Source of the DNA: Qipengyuania soli
GTDB taxonomy: Bacteria; Pseudomonadota; Alphaproteobacteria; Sphingomonadales; Sphingomonadaceae
Assembly (NCBI RefSeq): GCF_015529805.1
Contig: NZ_CP064654.1
Location: 124,001-188,000 of the forward strand
Reading direction: 5' to 3'
DNA: 64,000 nucleotides
Below are positions 8,944 to 17,090 of this stretch, one piece after another. Every line of letters starts with the position of its first letter. Positions within the stretch are counted from its first letter, which is position 1. The notes under the pieces were generated by a model, which worked only from the letters and a program-made list of their open reading frames with translations, searched no databases and had not been told where the DNA came from. The translations under genes were made by a program, and so were the position numbers.

Positions 8944-9786
8944 AGCCTTCTTCCGGCAGGCTTCGGGATCGTTCGAAGGCTTGTACACCCTCACATAGTC
9001 GACCTCGAGAACCGATGGGTCGGGTGTTTCGTCGATGGGATAACCGGACCCGAGCGCGAGGTTCACCAGCGGATAGAGCGGCGTATCGATCTCTTCCGGG
9101 GTCACCTGCCTCCACACCTCGACCCCATCGAGAAAGTAGGTGATGTTGCCCGCATCGACACGCACGCCATAGCGGTGGAAGTCGCTGGTCAGCGAACCCT
9201 CGGGCACACGGATGGTGCTGCCGTCGTGGGTCGAAACCCGCTCGTCATCGTCGGCGTACCAGACATGGGTCGTGGCGAAATAGCGGTCGGTCATGTGGCC
9301 GTAGTATTCGATCACGTCGATCTCGACCTTTGGAAGTTTGGAGGCTGGCTGGAGGCTCATCAGCCAGAAGGCCGGCCATGTGCCGGGGCCCGGCGGGAGC
9401 TTCATCCGCGCTTCGAAATAGCCGTACTGCACGCCCCAGCCGCGGCCCTTGGGGTCGGCTGCAGCGAGCAGGCCCGAACGCCATTTGCCGGTTTCGTCCT
9501 TGAAGGCGGTGATCGACAGGATGCCGTCCTTGACCCGGAACGGCCAGGAGGGCCGTGGATCTGAGAACATCGCATCGCCGAAATCACCGTTCCACGGCGT
9601 GTGCGCGGTCCAGCGTTCGCCGTTCTCGATGAACTTGGGTGCGACTGATAGGGTGTCGAACTCGTCTCCGAAGGCAAGAGTATAGGCGCAGAGATCGAGA
9701 TGCTCGGGCGGGATGGCCTCACTGGCGGAACAACCGAAGCAAAGCGCAGCCGACAGCAGCAGGAGATGGTTTGCCGGGGTCCTCAT
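8926..9786 (-). CDS. GH16 family glycoside hydrolase, lipoprotein
   Basis: A 286-residue endo-acting beta-glycanase of family GH16. The catalytic motif EIDVIE is intact: the first Glu is the nucleophile and the last Glu the acid/base. Flanking features DEFDTL at the N-terminus and FHRYGVRVD and YFLDGVEVWR downstream fit the family. A lipoprotein signal ends LCFGC near residue 19, so it is probably anchored on the outside of the inner membrane or on the outer membrane. The ATG at 9786 overlaps the stop of the flippase gene (ATGA). In other loci, enzymes of this kind (ExoK, for example) trim or release the polymer. Its target here is likely the polysaccharide made by the neighbours, an inference. 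Confidence 0.88.
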   Translation of the reverse strand: MRTPANHLLLLSAALCFGCSASEAIPPEHLDLCAYTLAFGDEFDTLSVAPKFIENGERWTAHTPWNGDFGDAMFSDPRPSWPFRVKDGILSITAFKDETGKWRSGLLAAADPKGRGWGVQYGYFEARMKLPPGPGTWPAFWLMSLQPASKLPKVEIDVIEYYGHMTDRYFATTHVWYADDDERVSTHDGSTIRVPEGSLTSDFHRYGVRVDAGNITYFLDGVEVWRQVTPEEIDTPLYPLVNLALGSGYPIDETPDPSVLEVDYVRVYKPSNDPEACRKKASEAPQ

Positions 9787-11267
9787 GCTCCGGCCAGTCG
9801 CTGGAGTCCTCCGCATCCCGGCATGCGTGCGGCGAGGCGGACCATTTCGAGGAACGCGCCTTCGCCACGACCCGACTGAAGCCAGATCGCCCAATGCGAA
9901 ACGGCATAGGCAAGGGCACCGAGCGGCGCGAGGACGAGCAACTGGACCAGGCTCCCCTCGAGCCCGGTTATCGACCAGGCCCCAAGTACCGCGATAGCCA
10001 TCACTCCGAGGCTGGCGATGGTCGGCATGTGCACCCGCAGCTGTTCACCCAGCGGCACCCCCAGGAGCCTGCGCACGACCATCATGCTGATGAGCGCGTT
10101 GACGAGACTGCTTGTCGCTCGACCTGCTGCGGCACCTACCAGCCCACCGGCGATGAAGCCGAGGAGGATCAGCGGAATGCGGGCGAACAGTGCCGCGAGC
10201 TGGCGCAGGAAGAGGTACTTCGTCTCGCCCATCGCCATGCCCAATGGGCGGACGGCGGTGATGAAGGTGTCGAAGGCATAGGTAAGGCACAGCAGCTGAA
10301 CGATCGGCGCGGTCACCAGCCACTTTTCGCCGAGCAGGACCGCGACGGCCGGGACTGCGAGCAGCGACAGGCCGATCGCGGCGGGTGAAGTCAGCATGGC
10401 GACCCCGGTCTGCGCCTCCATGTAAGCCTTTCGCAGGCGCTCCCTGTCCTCACCCAGCGAGGAGAAGCCGGGGAACAGCGCATTGCGCAGCGGCAGCGAC
10501 AATTCGCGCGAAGGGATAACCGCGAGGTTGTCCGCCATCGCGTAGAAACCGAGTTGTGCCTTGGTTGCATAAAGCCCGATGGCGAGCTGGTCGAAGCGCC
10601 AGTTCACCGTCTCGCAGAGCTGGTTGAGGAACATCCAGCCTGAGAAATCCCATACCTCGCGCGCGCGCCTGAGCGTGAGAGCAGGGAAATAGGGGATGAG
10701 AAAATAGCTCGCGAGAGCGGCGAGAATGATGCCGACCGCATTGCCGACGACGATGGCCCAGAAATTGCCCCAGACGAAGGCCAGAACGATGGCGAGCAGC
10801 AGGCCGCAGGCCTTTTGCGCGACCTGGAAGATGACCAGCGGGCCGAACCGCATATCGCGCGTGGCGAGCGTCAGCATGGGGTTGAAGAAGTCGGTGAAGG
10901 CGCCCGAAAGACCGGCCACCAGCAGCACGGCGAAAAATCGCTCGTCGCCATAGGCCAGCGCCAGCGGCCAGGCGGCAAGGGCGACGCCGCCATAGACCAG
11001 CACCGCGCGAATGGCGGACATGGTCCATACCGTGTCGACGAGGACCCGGTCGGGATTGCGATTCTGGACGAGCGCCGGTTGCAACGACGCTTCGGTCAGC
11101 GAAGCGGCGACGGTCACAACCGCCGTCGCGATAGCCACGATGCCGAAATCCTCGGGTGTCAGCAATCGCGCGAGGACGAGGATGCCGAGCGCGTTCAGCA
11201 CGCTCGCCACGATCCTTGCCGAACCGAGCGAGAGCGCCCCGCGGATTACTCCAAGGCGCAGGCTCAT
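9783..11267 (-). CDS. Wzx-like lipopolysaccharide/exopolysaccharide flippase (MOP superfamily)
   Basis: A 494-residue membrane protein with about twelve to fourteen hydrophobic helices in the pattern of the polysaccharide_synt / MOP superfamily. The opening VIRGALSLGSARIVASVLNA and the phrase ARLLTPEDFGIVAIATAVV are typical of this family. It should flip the lipid-linked repeat unit to the periplasmic side for polymerisation. It starts four bases after the stop of the GT2 gene and overlaps the GH16 gene, forming a minus-strand operon. The substrate is unknown. Confidence 0.87.
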   Translation of the reverse strand: MSLRLGVIRGALSLGSARIVASVLNALGILVLARLLTPEDFGIVAIATAVVTVAASLTEASLQPALVQNRNPDRVLVDTVWTMSAIRAVLVYGGVALAAWPLALAYGDERFFAVLLVAGLSGAFTDFFNPMLTLATRDMRFGPLVIFQVAQKACGLLLAIVLAFVWGNFWAIVVGNAVGIILAALASYFLIPYFPALTLRRAREVWDFSGWMFLNQLCETVNWRFDQLAIGLYATKAQLGFYAMADNLAVIPSRELSLPLRNALFPGFSSLGEDRERLRKAYMEAQTGVAMLTSPAAIGLSLLAVPAVAVLLGEKWLVTAPIVQLLCLTYAFDTFITAVRPLGMAMGETKYLFLRQLAALFARIPLILLGFIAGGLVGAAAGRATSSLVNALISMMVVRRLLGVPLGEQLRVHMPTIASLGVMAIAVLGAWSITGLEGSLVQLLVLAPLGALAYAVSHWAIWLQSGRGEGAFLEMVRLAARMPGCGGLQRLAGA

Positions 11268-11271
11268 GCGC

Positions 11272-12138
11272 TCAGAGCGCCTCGATCCGCTCGGGATCGA
11301 TCCGGCCGCGCAGCACGTCGCGCGCGGCGATGAAATTGCCCGCCAGCCTGCCGCGACGGTCGATGTCCTTTTCCGGCCACAGGCTGCGCACCGCGTTGGC
11401 GGTGATGTTGCGCATCATCAGCGTGCGGCCGGTGCTGCCGCGAATGGTCCCCTTGCGCAGGAGGTAGGCGATATTCGCAACCTGAGAGTAGCCGAGGCGC
11501 AGGCCCGACGTCTTGCCGCTGCGCGAACCCATGTGGATGCCCGTCAATTCGCTGGTCTTCACCAGCGTACCGCGCCAACCGAGCTGGTAGGTGAAGTCAA
11601 CGTCTTCCTGCCAGCCGTAGAGAGGCAGGCGCTCGTCGAACTTCAGCCCTTCGGCCGCAGACAGGCGAATGGCCATGTTGCAGCCATAGAGCGACTGGCA
11701 TTCTGCCAGCCGAGAGGGCGGACGCTCGCCCAGCACGTCGAGCCGGTGAACCGCCTCCTCGAACCCGATGGGCGATGTATGCGCGCCGTCGGCCACGAGG
11801 ACTCCGGTCGCCCCGACGACTTCGGGGCGGTAGCGGAACAACGTTTCGATGCGGCGGAGGAAGTCGCGGGCAGGGACGAAATCATCGTCGATGAAGACCA
11901 CTACGTCGCTGCTGTTGCCGATGTGCCGCAGAGCGGTGTTCCGCTGTTTGCACAGGCCACGATCGGACAGGAGAATGTCGACCGCGTCGTCCTCACCCTC
12001 GAGCCCAGCGATGTCCTCGCGGCTGGCACCGACCACGACGATGCCGTCGGCCCTGCGTTCCTGCAATGACAGGTGATCGACCACCTGGCGCACGATGGCT
12101 GGCCGGCCCGTGGTGGCGATGGCTACATGGATGCGCAT
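11272..12138 (-). CDS. Glycosyltransferase family 2
   Basis: A 288-residue GT-A fold glycosyltransferase. It opens with the Rossmann-like IHVAIATTGRP and later has the metal-binding Asp motif VVVFIDDDFVPARDFL. The stretch GWQEDVDFTYQLGWRG corresponds to the catalytic ED region of family 2. The ATG at 12138 has a strong site, GGAGGGACA, directly upstream; the frame is open for fifteen codons before that. It probably adds a sugar to the growing repeat in the cytoplasm. It is the first gene of the GT2-Wzx-GH16 group, which reads towards the plus-strand half of the locus. Confidence 0.85.
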   Translation of the reverse strand: MRIHVAIATTGRPAIVRQVVDHLSLQERRADGIVVVGASREDIAGLEGEDDAVDILLSDRGLCKQRNTALRHIGNSSDVVVFIDDDFVPARDFLRRIETLFRYRPEVVGATGVLVADGAHTSPIGFEEAVHRLDVLGERPPSRLAECQSLYGCNMAIRLSAAEGLKFDERLPLYGWQEDVDFTYQLGWRGTLVKTSELTGIHMGSRSGKTSGLRLGYSQVANIAYLLRKGTIRGSTGRTLMMRNITANAVRSLWPEKDIDRRGRLAGNFIAARDVLRGRIDPERIEAL

Positions 12139-12282
12139 TGTCCCTCCGCGTCTCGATAATGGCGCAAGGGTAAAATACCCCACCCGGCGCGGACGAAGAA
12201 GGGTGGCAAAGGGTTCAATCCCTATGGGTTAGCGGGTGCGACTCCGAAGGGCCCAGGGAATGTTCGCCATGAGATTCGGCGT

Positions 12283-12567
12283 TCAATGCGGAGCAGTCTT
12301 GTCCTCCATCTTGTCAGCCAGGGATCTCAGCAGATCGGGCAATTCCTCTTCCATGCCGAACATGGCGTAGAGGTTCACCGTGGCACCAAGCATCGCCAGT
12401 CCGATGGTGGAACTGGGGACTCCGGAGCGCACGAAACGCCCGTATCCCGCGACGAAACTCTGCGCGACTTCCTCGAAATCGCGGATCAGGAAAGTATCCT
12501 CGTTCTTGAGCAATTCCTGCAGCTCCTCCAACAGGAATGGTACCCTGCCTTTTCGACCATCCGTCAT
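12283..12567 (-). CDS. Hypothetical small protein within the exopolysaccharide locus
   Basis: A protein of about 94 residues with no family that I recognise. It is acidic, with an amphipathic helical first half (FLLEELQELLKNEDTFL) and a more hydrophobic middle (SSTIGLAMLGATVNLYAMFG) that could be a short membrane-associated helix, ending in a charged tail. The start is uncertain. The ATG at 12567 has AGGA about eleven bases upstream; another ATG seven codons earlier (12588) is close to AGGG. About 200 bases separate it from the oxidoreductase gene upstream, so it may have its own promoter. A regulatory or accessory role is possible but nothing in the sequence shows it. Confidence 0.6.
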   Translation of the reverse strand: MTDGRKGRVPFLLEELQELLKNEDTFLIRDFEEVAQSFVAGYGRFVRSGVPSSTIGLAMLGATVNLYAMFGMEEELPDLLRSLADKMEDKTAPH

Positions 12568-12592
12568 GGTGCAAGCAGTCCTATCCATCGAC

Positions 12593-12631
12593 CCTAACCC
12601 AACCAGGATCGAGGTGTTCGAACCGGTTAGG
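12593..12631. repeat. Inverted repeat upstream of the small unknown gene
   Basis: The perfect 7-base arms CCTAACC and GGTTAGG are separated by 25 bases. They lie just before the start of the small protein gene read on the minus strand. The spacing is long for a terminator and there is no T-run, so an operator or chance are both possible. Confidence 0.3.
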
Positions 12632-12771
12632 CCCTCGATATTCCGCCGCACGGAGATTGACAGTGCCCTAGCCCCCCGTTCCCGTGATTTGCGCAACAGG
12701 AGAGTGTCGATTGACCACTTTGGTATAGATGGTGCGGCCACGCACTTCTCATTAATGGGGCGCGTTACGGG

Positions 12772-14523
12772 TCAGCCCGTAATAGCTTCGAGGTGTCTGG
12801 CCGAAGCGGCCCTGGTATCGTTCACAAGGCAGGCCGACTGACTTGTGAGATGGTCGGCAAGGCGCAGCGCGACGGCAAGGTACATCCAGGTCGGATTGGC
12901 ATGCCCGCCGGTCGGGAATACCGATCCGCCGGCCGCAAAGAGATTGGCCGCCCCATGTACCCGGCAGTCGGTGTCGACCACACCCTCGCTTGGGGTAGAC
13001 GCCATCCGCGTCGTACCCATGCTGTGCGCGCAATCGATGATCGACGGGGTCGCGTTTACGTCGTCGATCCACGGTTCGAAGTCGGGAACGGGCCAATCGT
13101 TGGCTGCGAAACTTTCCGCCACCGAACTCGCCATGACCCGCAATGTCCGGTGTTCTTCTTCGCCCGTCCGCCAGGTTGCGCAAGGCAAGGGTTGGCCAAG
13201 GGCATCGAGACGATCCGACAGGTCGATGCGATTTTCGCGGCGCGGCGCGGTTTCTACGATCGCTTCGAGCGACAATCCCGACAGCTTGTGGGGCAGGCCG
13301 CCGGTCTGGAATTCGTCGGCAACCGCATTGGGCAGGATCCGGATAGCTGCCTCGATGACCGCGCGACGGATCGCTTCAGGCATGTGAGGGGATGCCAGCG
13401 CCTTCACGGCCGCACCGCGCAGGACAAGCCCACTGCCGCGAAGGACGGTCGCGAAGTCTGATCCGACCGCCGCGCTGCGCCGCCTCAGCAAGCGCTCGAG
13501 CGCAGGCCACGGGTCGTCTGGCGCACGTTGCTGGGCGAACCAGACGGCGCCGTTGAGGATGCGTTGGCGGCGCTGGGTGGCAGGATCGAGCGCCAGTCCG
13601 TGCTGGAACATGTGCGAGCGGCCACCATATGCCAGCGACTGGAACCCGAACAGGCGCGACATCCGTGCCGCATCCTCGCGGCCGATAAGCCCGAGCCGGG
13701 TCCCTGCGTGATCGACGAGATATCGGCCCACATTGTCGTAACGGTTCAATGCCGCACCTGCTCGACCGCACGGAGAGGCCAGCATCAGTCGGGCATTCTC
13801 TATGGCACTGGCGGCAAGGACGACACGGCGTGGACGCACCGTAATCCTGGCCCCGGTCAGGCTGGCGACATGCAGGTCGCTCACTTCGCCGCTCGCCTCG
13901 TTGAAGCCGATTTCGGTTACTGTAGCATCGAGCAGGCACTGTGCACCCTCACCTATGCCCGGTGCCAGGTCCCGACCGAAGCGCATGAGGTCGAGCCGGT
14001 CGACGCGTGAACCGGCGAACTGCCAGTAGAAAGAGCGCAGGCCGGCCGCCTCCACAGCAGGTACGGGCAGGTCGGGGCTCAACCCGAGCATCTCGCCAGC
14101 CTGGGCAATGTAGGGTGCCAGTTCCTGGAGCTTAATCGGCCATCCCGAGCTTGCTACCCAGTCGCGCGGCTCGAAGTCGATTGGATCGAAGGAGGCAGAT
14201 TTGCCTGCCCACGCCTGCGTCGAGCCGCCAAGGCCGCGGCATCGCACGCCATAGGCCTGCCGCTGCGGGTCCCACAGCTTCGCCTGCGGACCGTGAAATT
14301 CCGCGCGCGCGTCGGCGCTGTCCATTGCTGCCGCAAAGATCTCGTTAAGCGCTTCGTGCGCCGGATCCTGCTGCTCGAGCCCGCTTTCCAGCAGCAACAC
14401 CTCGATCCCGGCACGCTCGCAACGCTCGGCAATGGCAAGCCCGACCGGTCCTGCGCCGACGATGGCGAGATCGGTGGCGATGACCGCGCCATTGTCCGCC
14501 AAGTCGATCCTGCGGGTTTTCAC
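12772..14523 (-). CDS. GMC-family FAD-dependent oxidoreductase
   Basis: A 583-residue flavoprotein of the glucose-methanol-choline type. The FAD dinucleotide-binding motif VGAGPVGLAIAERCERAG lies at about residues 22-39, followed by the acidic residue that binds the ribose (LLLESG). The C-terminal domain has HSMGTTRM and a VHGAANLFAAGGSVFPTGG segment, typical of the GMC C-terminal signature with the catalytic His. It probably oxidises an alcohol group, perhaps of a sugar, in the cytoplasm; the substrate is unknown. The start is GTG, 16 bases after the stop of the DegT gene. The sequence lacks a signal peptide. Its setting between polysaccharide genes suggests a sugar-modifying role, but that is inference. 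Confidence 0.85.
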   Translation of the reverse strand: MKTRRIDLADNGAVIATDLAIVGAGPVGLAIAERCERAGIEVLLLESGLEQQDPAHEALNEIFAAAMDSADARAEFHGPQAKLWDPQRQAYGVRCRGLGGSTQAWAGKSASFDPIDFEPRDWVASSGWPIKLQELAPYIAQAGEMLGLSPDLPVPAVEAAGLRSFYWQFAGSRVDRLDLMRFGRDLAPGIGEGAQCLLDATVTEIGFNEASGEVSDLHVASLTGARITVRPRRVVLAASAIENARLMLASPCGRAGAALNRYDNVGRYLVDHAGTRLGLIGREDAARMSRLFGFQSLAYGGRSHMFQHGLALDPATQRRQRILNGAVWFAQQRAPDDPWPALERLLRRRSAAVGSDFATVLRGSGLVLRGAAVKALASPHMPEAIRRAVIEAAIRILPNAVADEFQTGGLPHKLSGLSLEAIVETAPRRENRIDLSDRLDALGQPLPCATWRTGEEEHRTLRVMASSVAESFAANDWPVPDFEPWIDDVNATPSIIDCAHSMGTTRMASTPSEGVVDTDCRVHGAANLFAAGGSVFPTGGHANPTWMYLAVALRLADHLTSQSACLVNDTRAASARHLEAITG

Positions 14524-14539
14524 GCGCCTGGGATCCCGG

Positions 14540-15727
14540 TCAGCGTCCCTGGACGCGCTCGATGAGGCGGTAAGCCGCGCTATCGGGCGCGCCGGGCGTC
14601 CAGAGGGTCTTCGCGAGGATGCGCGCCAGAACTGGCGACCACCCGGGCGAGATGGTGATCTTGCAGCTGCGCCGCATGATATCGAGCGTGCGCGCGCAGG
14701 TGTTCTCGTCGTAGTGGACCGGGCGTTTCGACCATGCCCAGGGGTTCATCGCCGGATGGGCCGTGCGATGGTTCAGGATCGGGTCCCAGTTCGTATAGAC
14801 GTGCTTCGAATTGTCGTAGATCCGGTGGACCGCCGGCCGCTTGGCGAATTCCGATGCCTCTTCCGCAGTGTCGAAGATGACCGTCAGGCCGGCGGCACTG
14901 TCGGGATCGTTGTGCGGCGAGATGCGCGGCCCGTTCCGCTCTCGCAGGATGTCCGCCACGATCTTGCGGTTGCGCGTCATTGCGGCGACGGCAGCGGGAA
15001 GCCGGGACAGCTGCACGTCGAGCATCGCGCCCTGCACTTCGGTCATACGCGAGTGGGAAGCGAGGAAAGCCGGCTCGTTGCCTGCCTCGTATCCGTCGCG
15101 CGCCCAGATCCCGAGGTCGTGGAAGTTCATCAGGCGCGAGAACAGGTTGGGGTCGTTGGTGACCACTGCGCCGCCTTCGCCAATGGTCATGTTCTTGTAG
15201 TGGTTGAAGCTGAAAGCTCCGATCGCGCCGAAGCTGCCGAGCTTGCGGCCCTTGTATTCGATGCCGACGGCCTGGCAGGCGTCTTCGACAACAACAAGGT
15301 TGTGGCGGCGCGCGATGTCCATGATCGCGTCCATATTGCACGGCGCATTGACCATGTGGACCGGCAGGATCGCACGGGTCTGCGGAGTGATCTTGCGCTC
15401 GATGTCGGCGGGGTCGATCGTCAGCGTCTCGTCGATGTCGACGAGGATCGGGACCGCCCCCGCCAACGCCGGTGCCGCCGCACTTGCGATCCAAGTATAG
15501 GCCGGAACCAGCACCTCGTCCCCAGGCCCCACGCCGATGGCAGTCATCGCCGCATGCAGCGCCACTGTCCCGCTGGTCAGGGCCAGCGCGTGTTCGCTGC
15601 CGATGTATGAAGCAAAGTGCTTTTCGAAGCCGACGGTCAGCTGGCGCGGCCCTTCGTTGCGCAGCAGATTCCCGCCCCGCAATGCCTTGCCCGCGGCGAC
15701 CCATTCCCTCCAACCTGGCTTGCTCAT
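14540..15727 (-). CDS. DegT/DnrJ/EryC1/StrS family PLP-dependent aminotransferase
   Basis: A 395-residue enzyme of the sugar aminotransferase family. Conserved features run in order: NEGPRQLTVGFEKHFASYIG near the start, ALTSGTVALHAA, the PLP-contacting VVEDACQAVG, and the lysine segment SFNHYKNMTIGEGG, where Lys should bind PLP. Family members transaminate keto-sugar nucleotides to give amino sugars. Some also act in cyclitol metabolism. The C-terminal third (HPAMNPWAWSKRPVHYDEN) is less familiar. The ATG at 15727 overlaps the stop of an 18-codon frame beginning at about 15781, and the frame is open 31 codons further upstream without a good start. Together with the GMC oxidase downstream, it could form an oxidation-amination pair. 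Confidence 0.87.
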   Translation of the reverse strand: MSKPGWREWVAAGKALRGGNLLRNEGPRQLTVGFEKHFASYIGSEHALALTSGTVALHAAMTAIGVGPGDEVLVPAYTWIASAAAPALAGAVPILVDIDETLTIDPADIERKITPQTRAILPVHMVNAPCNMDAIMDIARRHNLVVVEDACQAVGIEYKGRKLGSFGAIGAFSFNHYKNMTIGEGGAVVTNDPNLFSRLMNFHDLGIWARDGYEAGNEPAFLASHSRMTEVQGAMLDVQLSRLPAAVAAMTRNRKIVADILRERNGPRISPHNDPDSAAGLTVIFDTAEEASEFAKRPAVHRIYDNSKHVYTNWDPILNHRTAHPAMNPWAWSKRPVHYDENTCARTLDIMRRSCKITISPGWSPVLARILAKTLWTPGAPDSAAYRLIERVQGR

Positions 15728-15907
15728 CCTGTCATCCGTTCTGCGGCCGCCCGAAACGCAGCCTCGATGTCTGAAATCATAGGGATACCGGTGGAGCGCT
15801 GCGCCGTGGCAGAAGGACATTCACCGGATTGGACGCACCTACCCTTACGAATAGCGGGCCAGCCGCTCCACCTACTCGCAAGGATAGGGTGCGCCCCGCC
15901 AAAGGGG

Positions 15908-16855
15908 TCAGCGCTTCCCTTCGGCCAGAAAGCTGCGTGCAGCCTTCTCGAGCAGGCCGATGTCGCGCGGAACCTCGCCCAGAAGGCAGGGGCTGCCGGC
16001 AGGATCGCGCCTGGCTATCACGAGGACATATTCATCGCCCTCGCCGTCGAGGAGTTCGAGGCCGTGCGCCTCGACCTTGGCAAGCTTGCGGGCAATGGAC
16101 TGCCGGGGAACCGTTCGCTCAGCCGGAGCCTCCGCCCCCTCCTCGGCATTCTTGAGCAGCCGCTCCAAGGCAACGATGTGACGGATGCCGCCAGGCGTAT
16201 CGGCAATGTACTGGGGCACGCTGCCGGGCTTGAGCGCTTCGCGCTGGCAATAGGAGATGACCGCGGCAATTTCGCTCAGGCGGGTCTTGTCGTAGTCCTT
16301 GCCGAAGACGAGCTTGGCGAGGGCGACCAGGCGGGCGCGGTCGGAAATCTCGATACCTGCATCTTCGACATGCCGCAGGTATTCGACCGGGAAACGGCGC
16401 GCGATAAGCGAGAAATCATAGGCCTTCCCAATCGCTTCGTAGAGTGCTGCGCGGGTACGTGCCTCGACGAAGTGATAGACGAGCGCCTGTTTCCGTGCGC
16501 CGTGAAGCGCGGTCTCGAGCGGAGTCTGCGCCTTTTCGACGGGTTCGGGCGGGGCGATATCGCGCGTCCGTTCGACTGGTTCGCTTTGCACGGCAGACCA
16601 GGCGAGACGCGGCGACTTGATGAACCCGTCATCCTCGGGCGGCTCGGAAGACGCGCGAATGGCACCCGGATCAGACCGCAGCCTGGGCTTGACGTCGATC
16701 TTGCGAACCGGCGGGTCGGGTGGAAGTTCGTCATGCAGCAGGAGCACGCCCGGCTGACTTTCGATAGCTTCCTCGCCGCCGATTTCACCTACGGTAATCA
16801 GTTCGTTGTCGAGCGTCAGGATTTCATCGCCGAAGTTGCGCGTTGCCATGCCCAT
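15908..16855 (-). CDS. Hypothetical protein, 315 residues
   Basis: No known family was recognised. The first 110 residues are proline- and acid-rich and probably disordered. The middle (about residues 115-215) is helical and charged, with HGARKQALVYHFVEARTRA and a stretch on SDRARLVALAKLVFG. The end is again mixed and charged. There is no signal peptide or membrane helix. AAGGA lies just upstream of the ATG at 16855; an ATG two codons later has better spacing. It is separated from the aminotransferase gene by 180 bases that hold only an 18-codon frame, so membership of the polysaccharide operon is possible but not shown. Confidence 0.7.
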   Translation of the reverse strand: MGMATRNFGDEILTLDNELITVGEIGGEEAIESQPGVLLLHDELPPDPPVRKIDVKPRLRSDPGAIRASSEPPEDDGFIKSPRLAWSAVQSEPVERTRDIAPPEPVEKAQTPLETALHGARKQALVYHFVEARTRAALYEAIGKAYDFSLIARRFPVEYLRHVEDAGIEISDRARLVALAKLVFGKDYDKTRLSEIAAVISYCQREALKPGSVPQYIADTPGGIRHIVALERLLKNAEEGAEAPAERTVPRQSIARKLAKVEAHGLELLDGEGDEYVLVIARRDPAGSPCLLGEVPRDIGLLEKAARSFLAEGKR

Positions 16856-17090
16856 CCGTCCTTTCGTCGGCCACGTCCTGCGTCCCGGTGCAGATCACGG
16901 CTTCCTTCCAGTTTCCACCGCACGAGGGCGCGGAAGCAATTGGTCATGGGGCGTAACCCCAATGACGGGTGCAAGGTGCACGAAGGGGGGAATGGCGATT
17001 TCAGGCTAATACGAATGCCAAGCTGCGGCTCAGGGGCGCTCTGGGTAGTCTCGTGATCATGATACGGGCAGCATATCGGAGGGATCACGC
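16856..17090. promoter_or_regulatory. Divergent intergenic region with a hairpin
   Basis: The stretch between the unknown protein (minus) and the hydroxylase (plus) contains a compact hairpin at 16943-16966. Its arms are GTCATGGGG and CCCCAATGAC, with a five-base loop and one bulged A. There is no T-run, so it is not an intrinsic terminator; an operator or RNA structure is possible. No coding frame was found here. GGAGGGA lies six bases before the TTG start at 17091. Confidence 0.35.

Noticed and set aside
12168-12180. GGGTAAAATACCC dyad before the GT2 gene
   Set aside because: Only five-base arms with a three-base loop; no other support for an operator or terminator.
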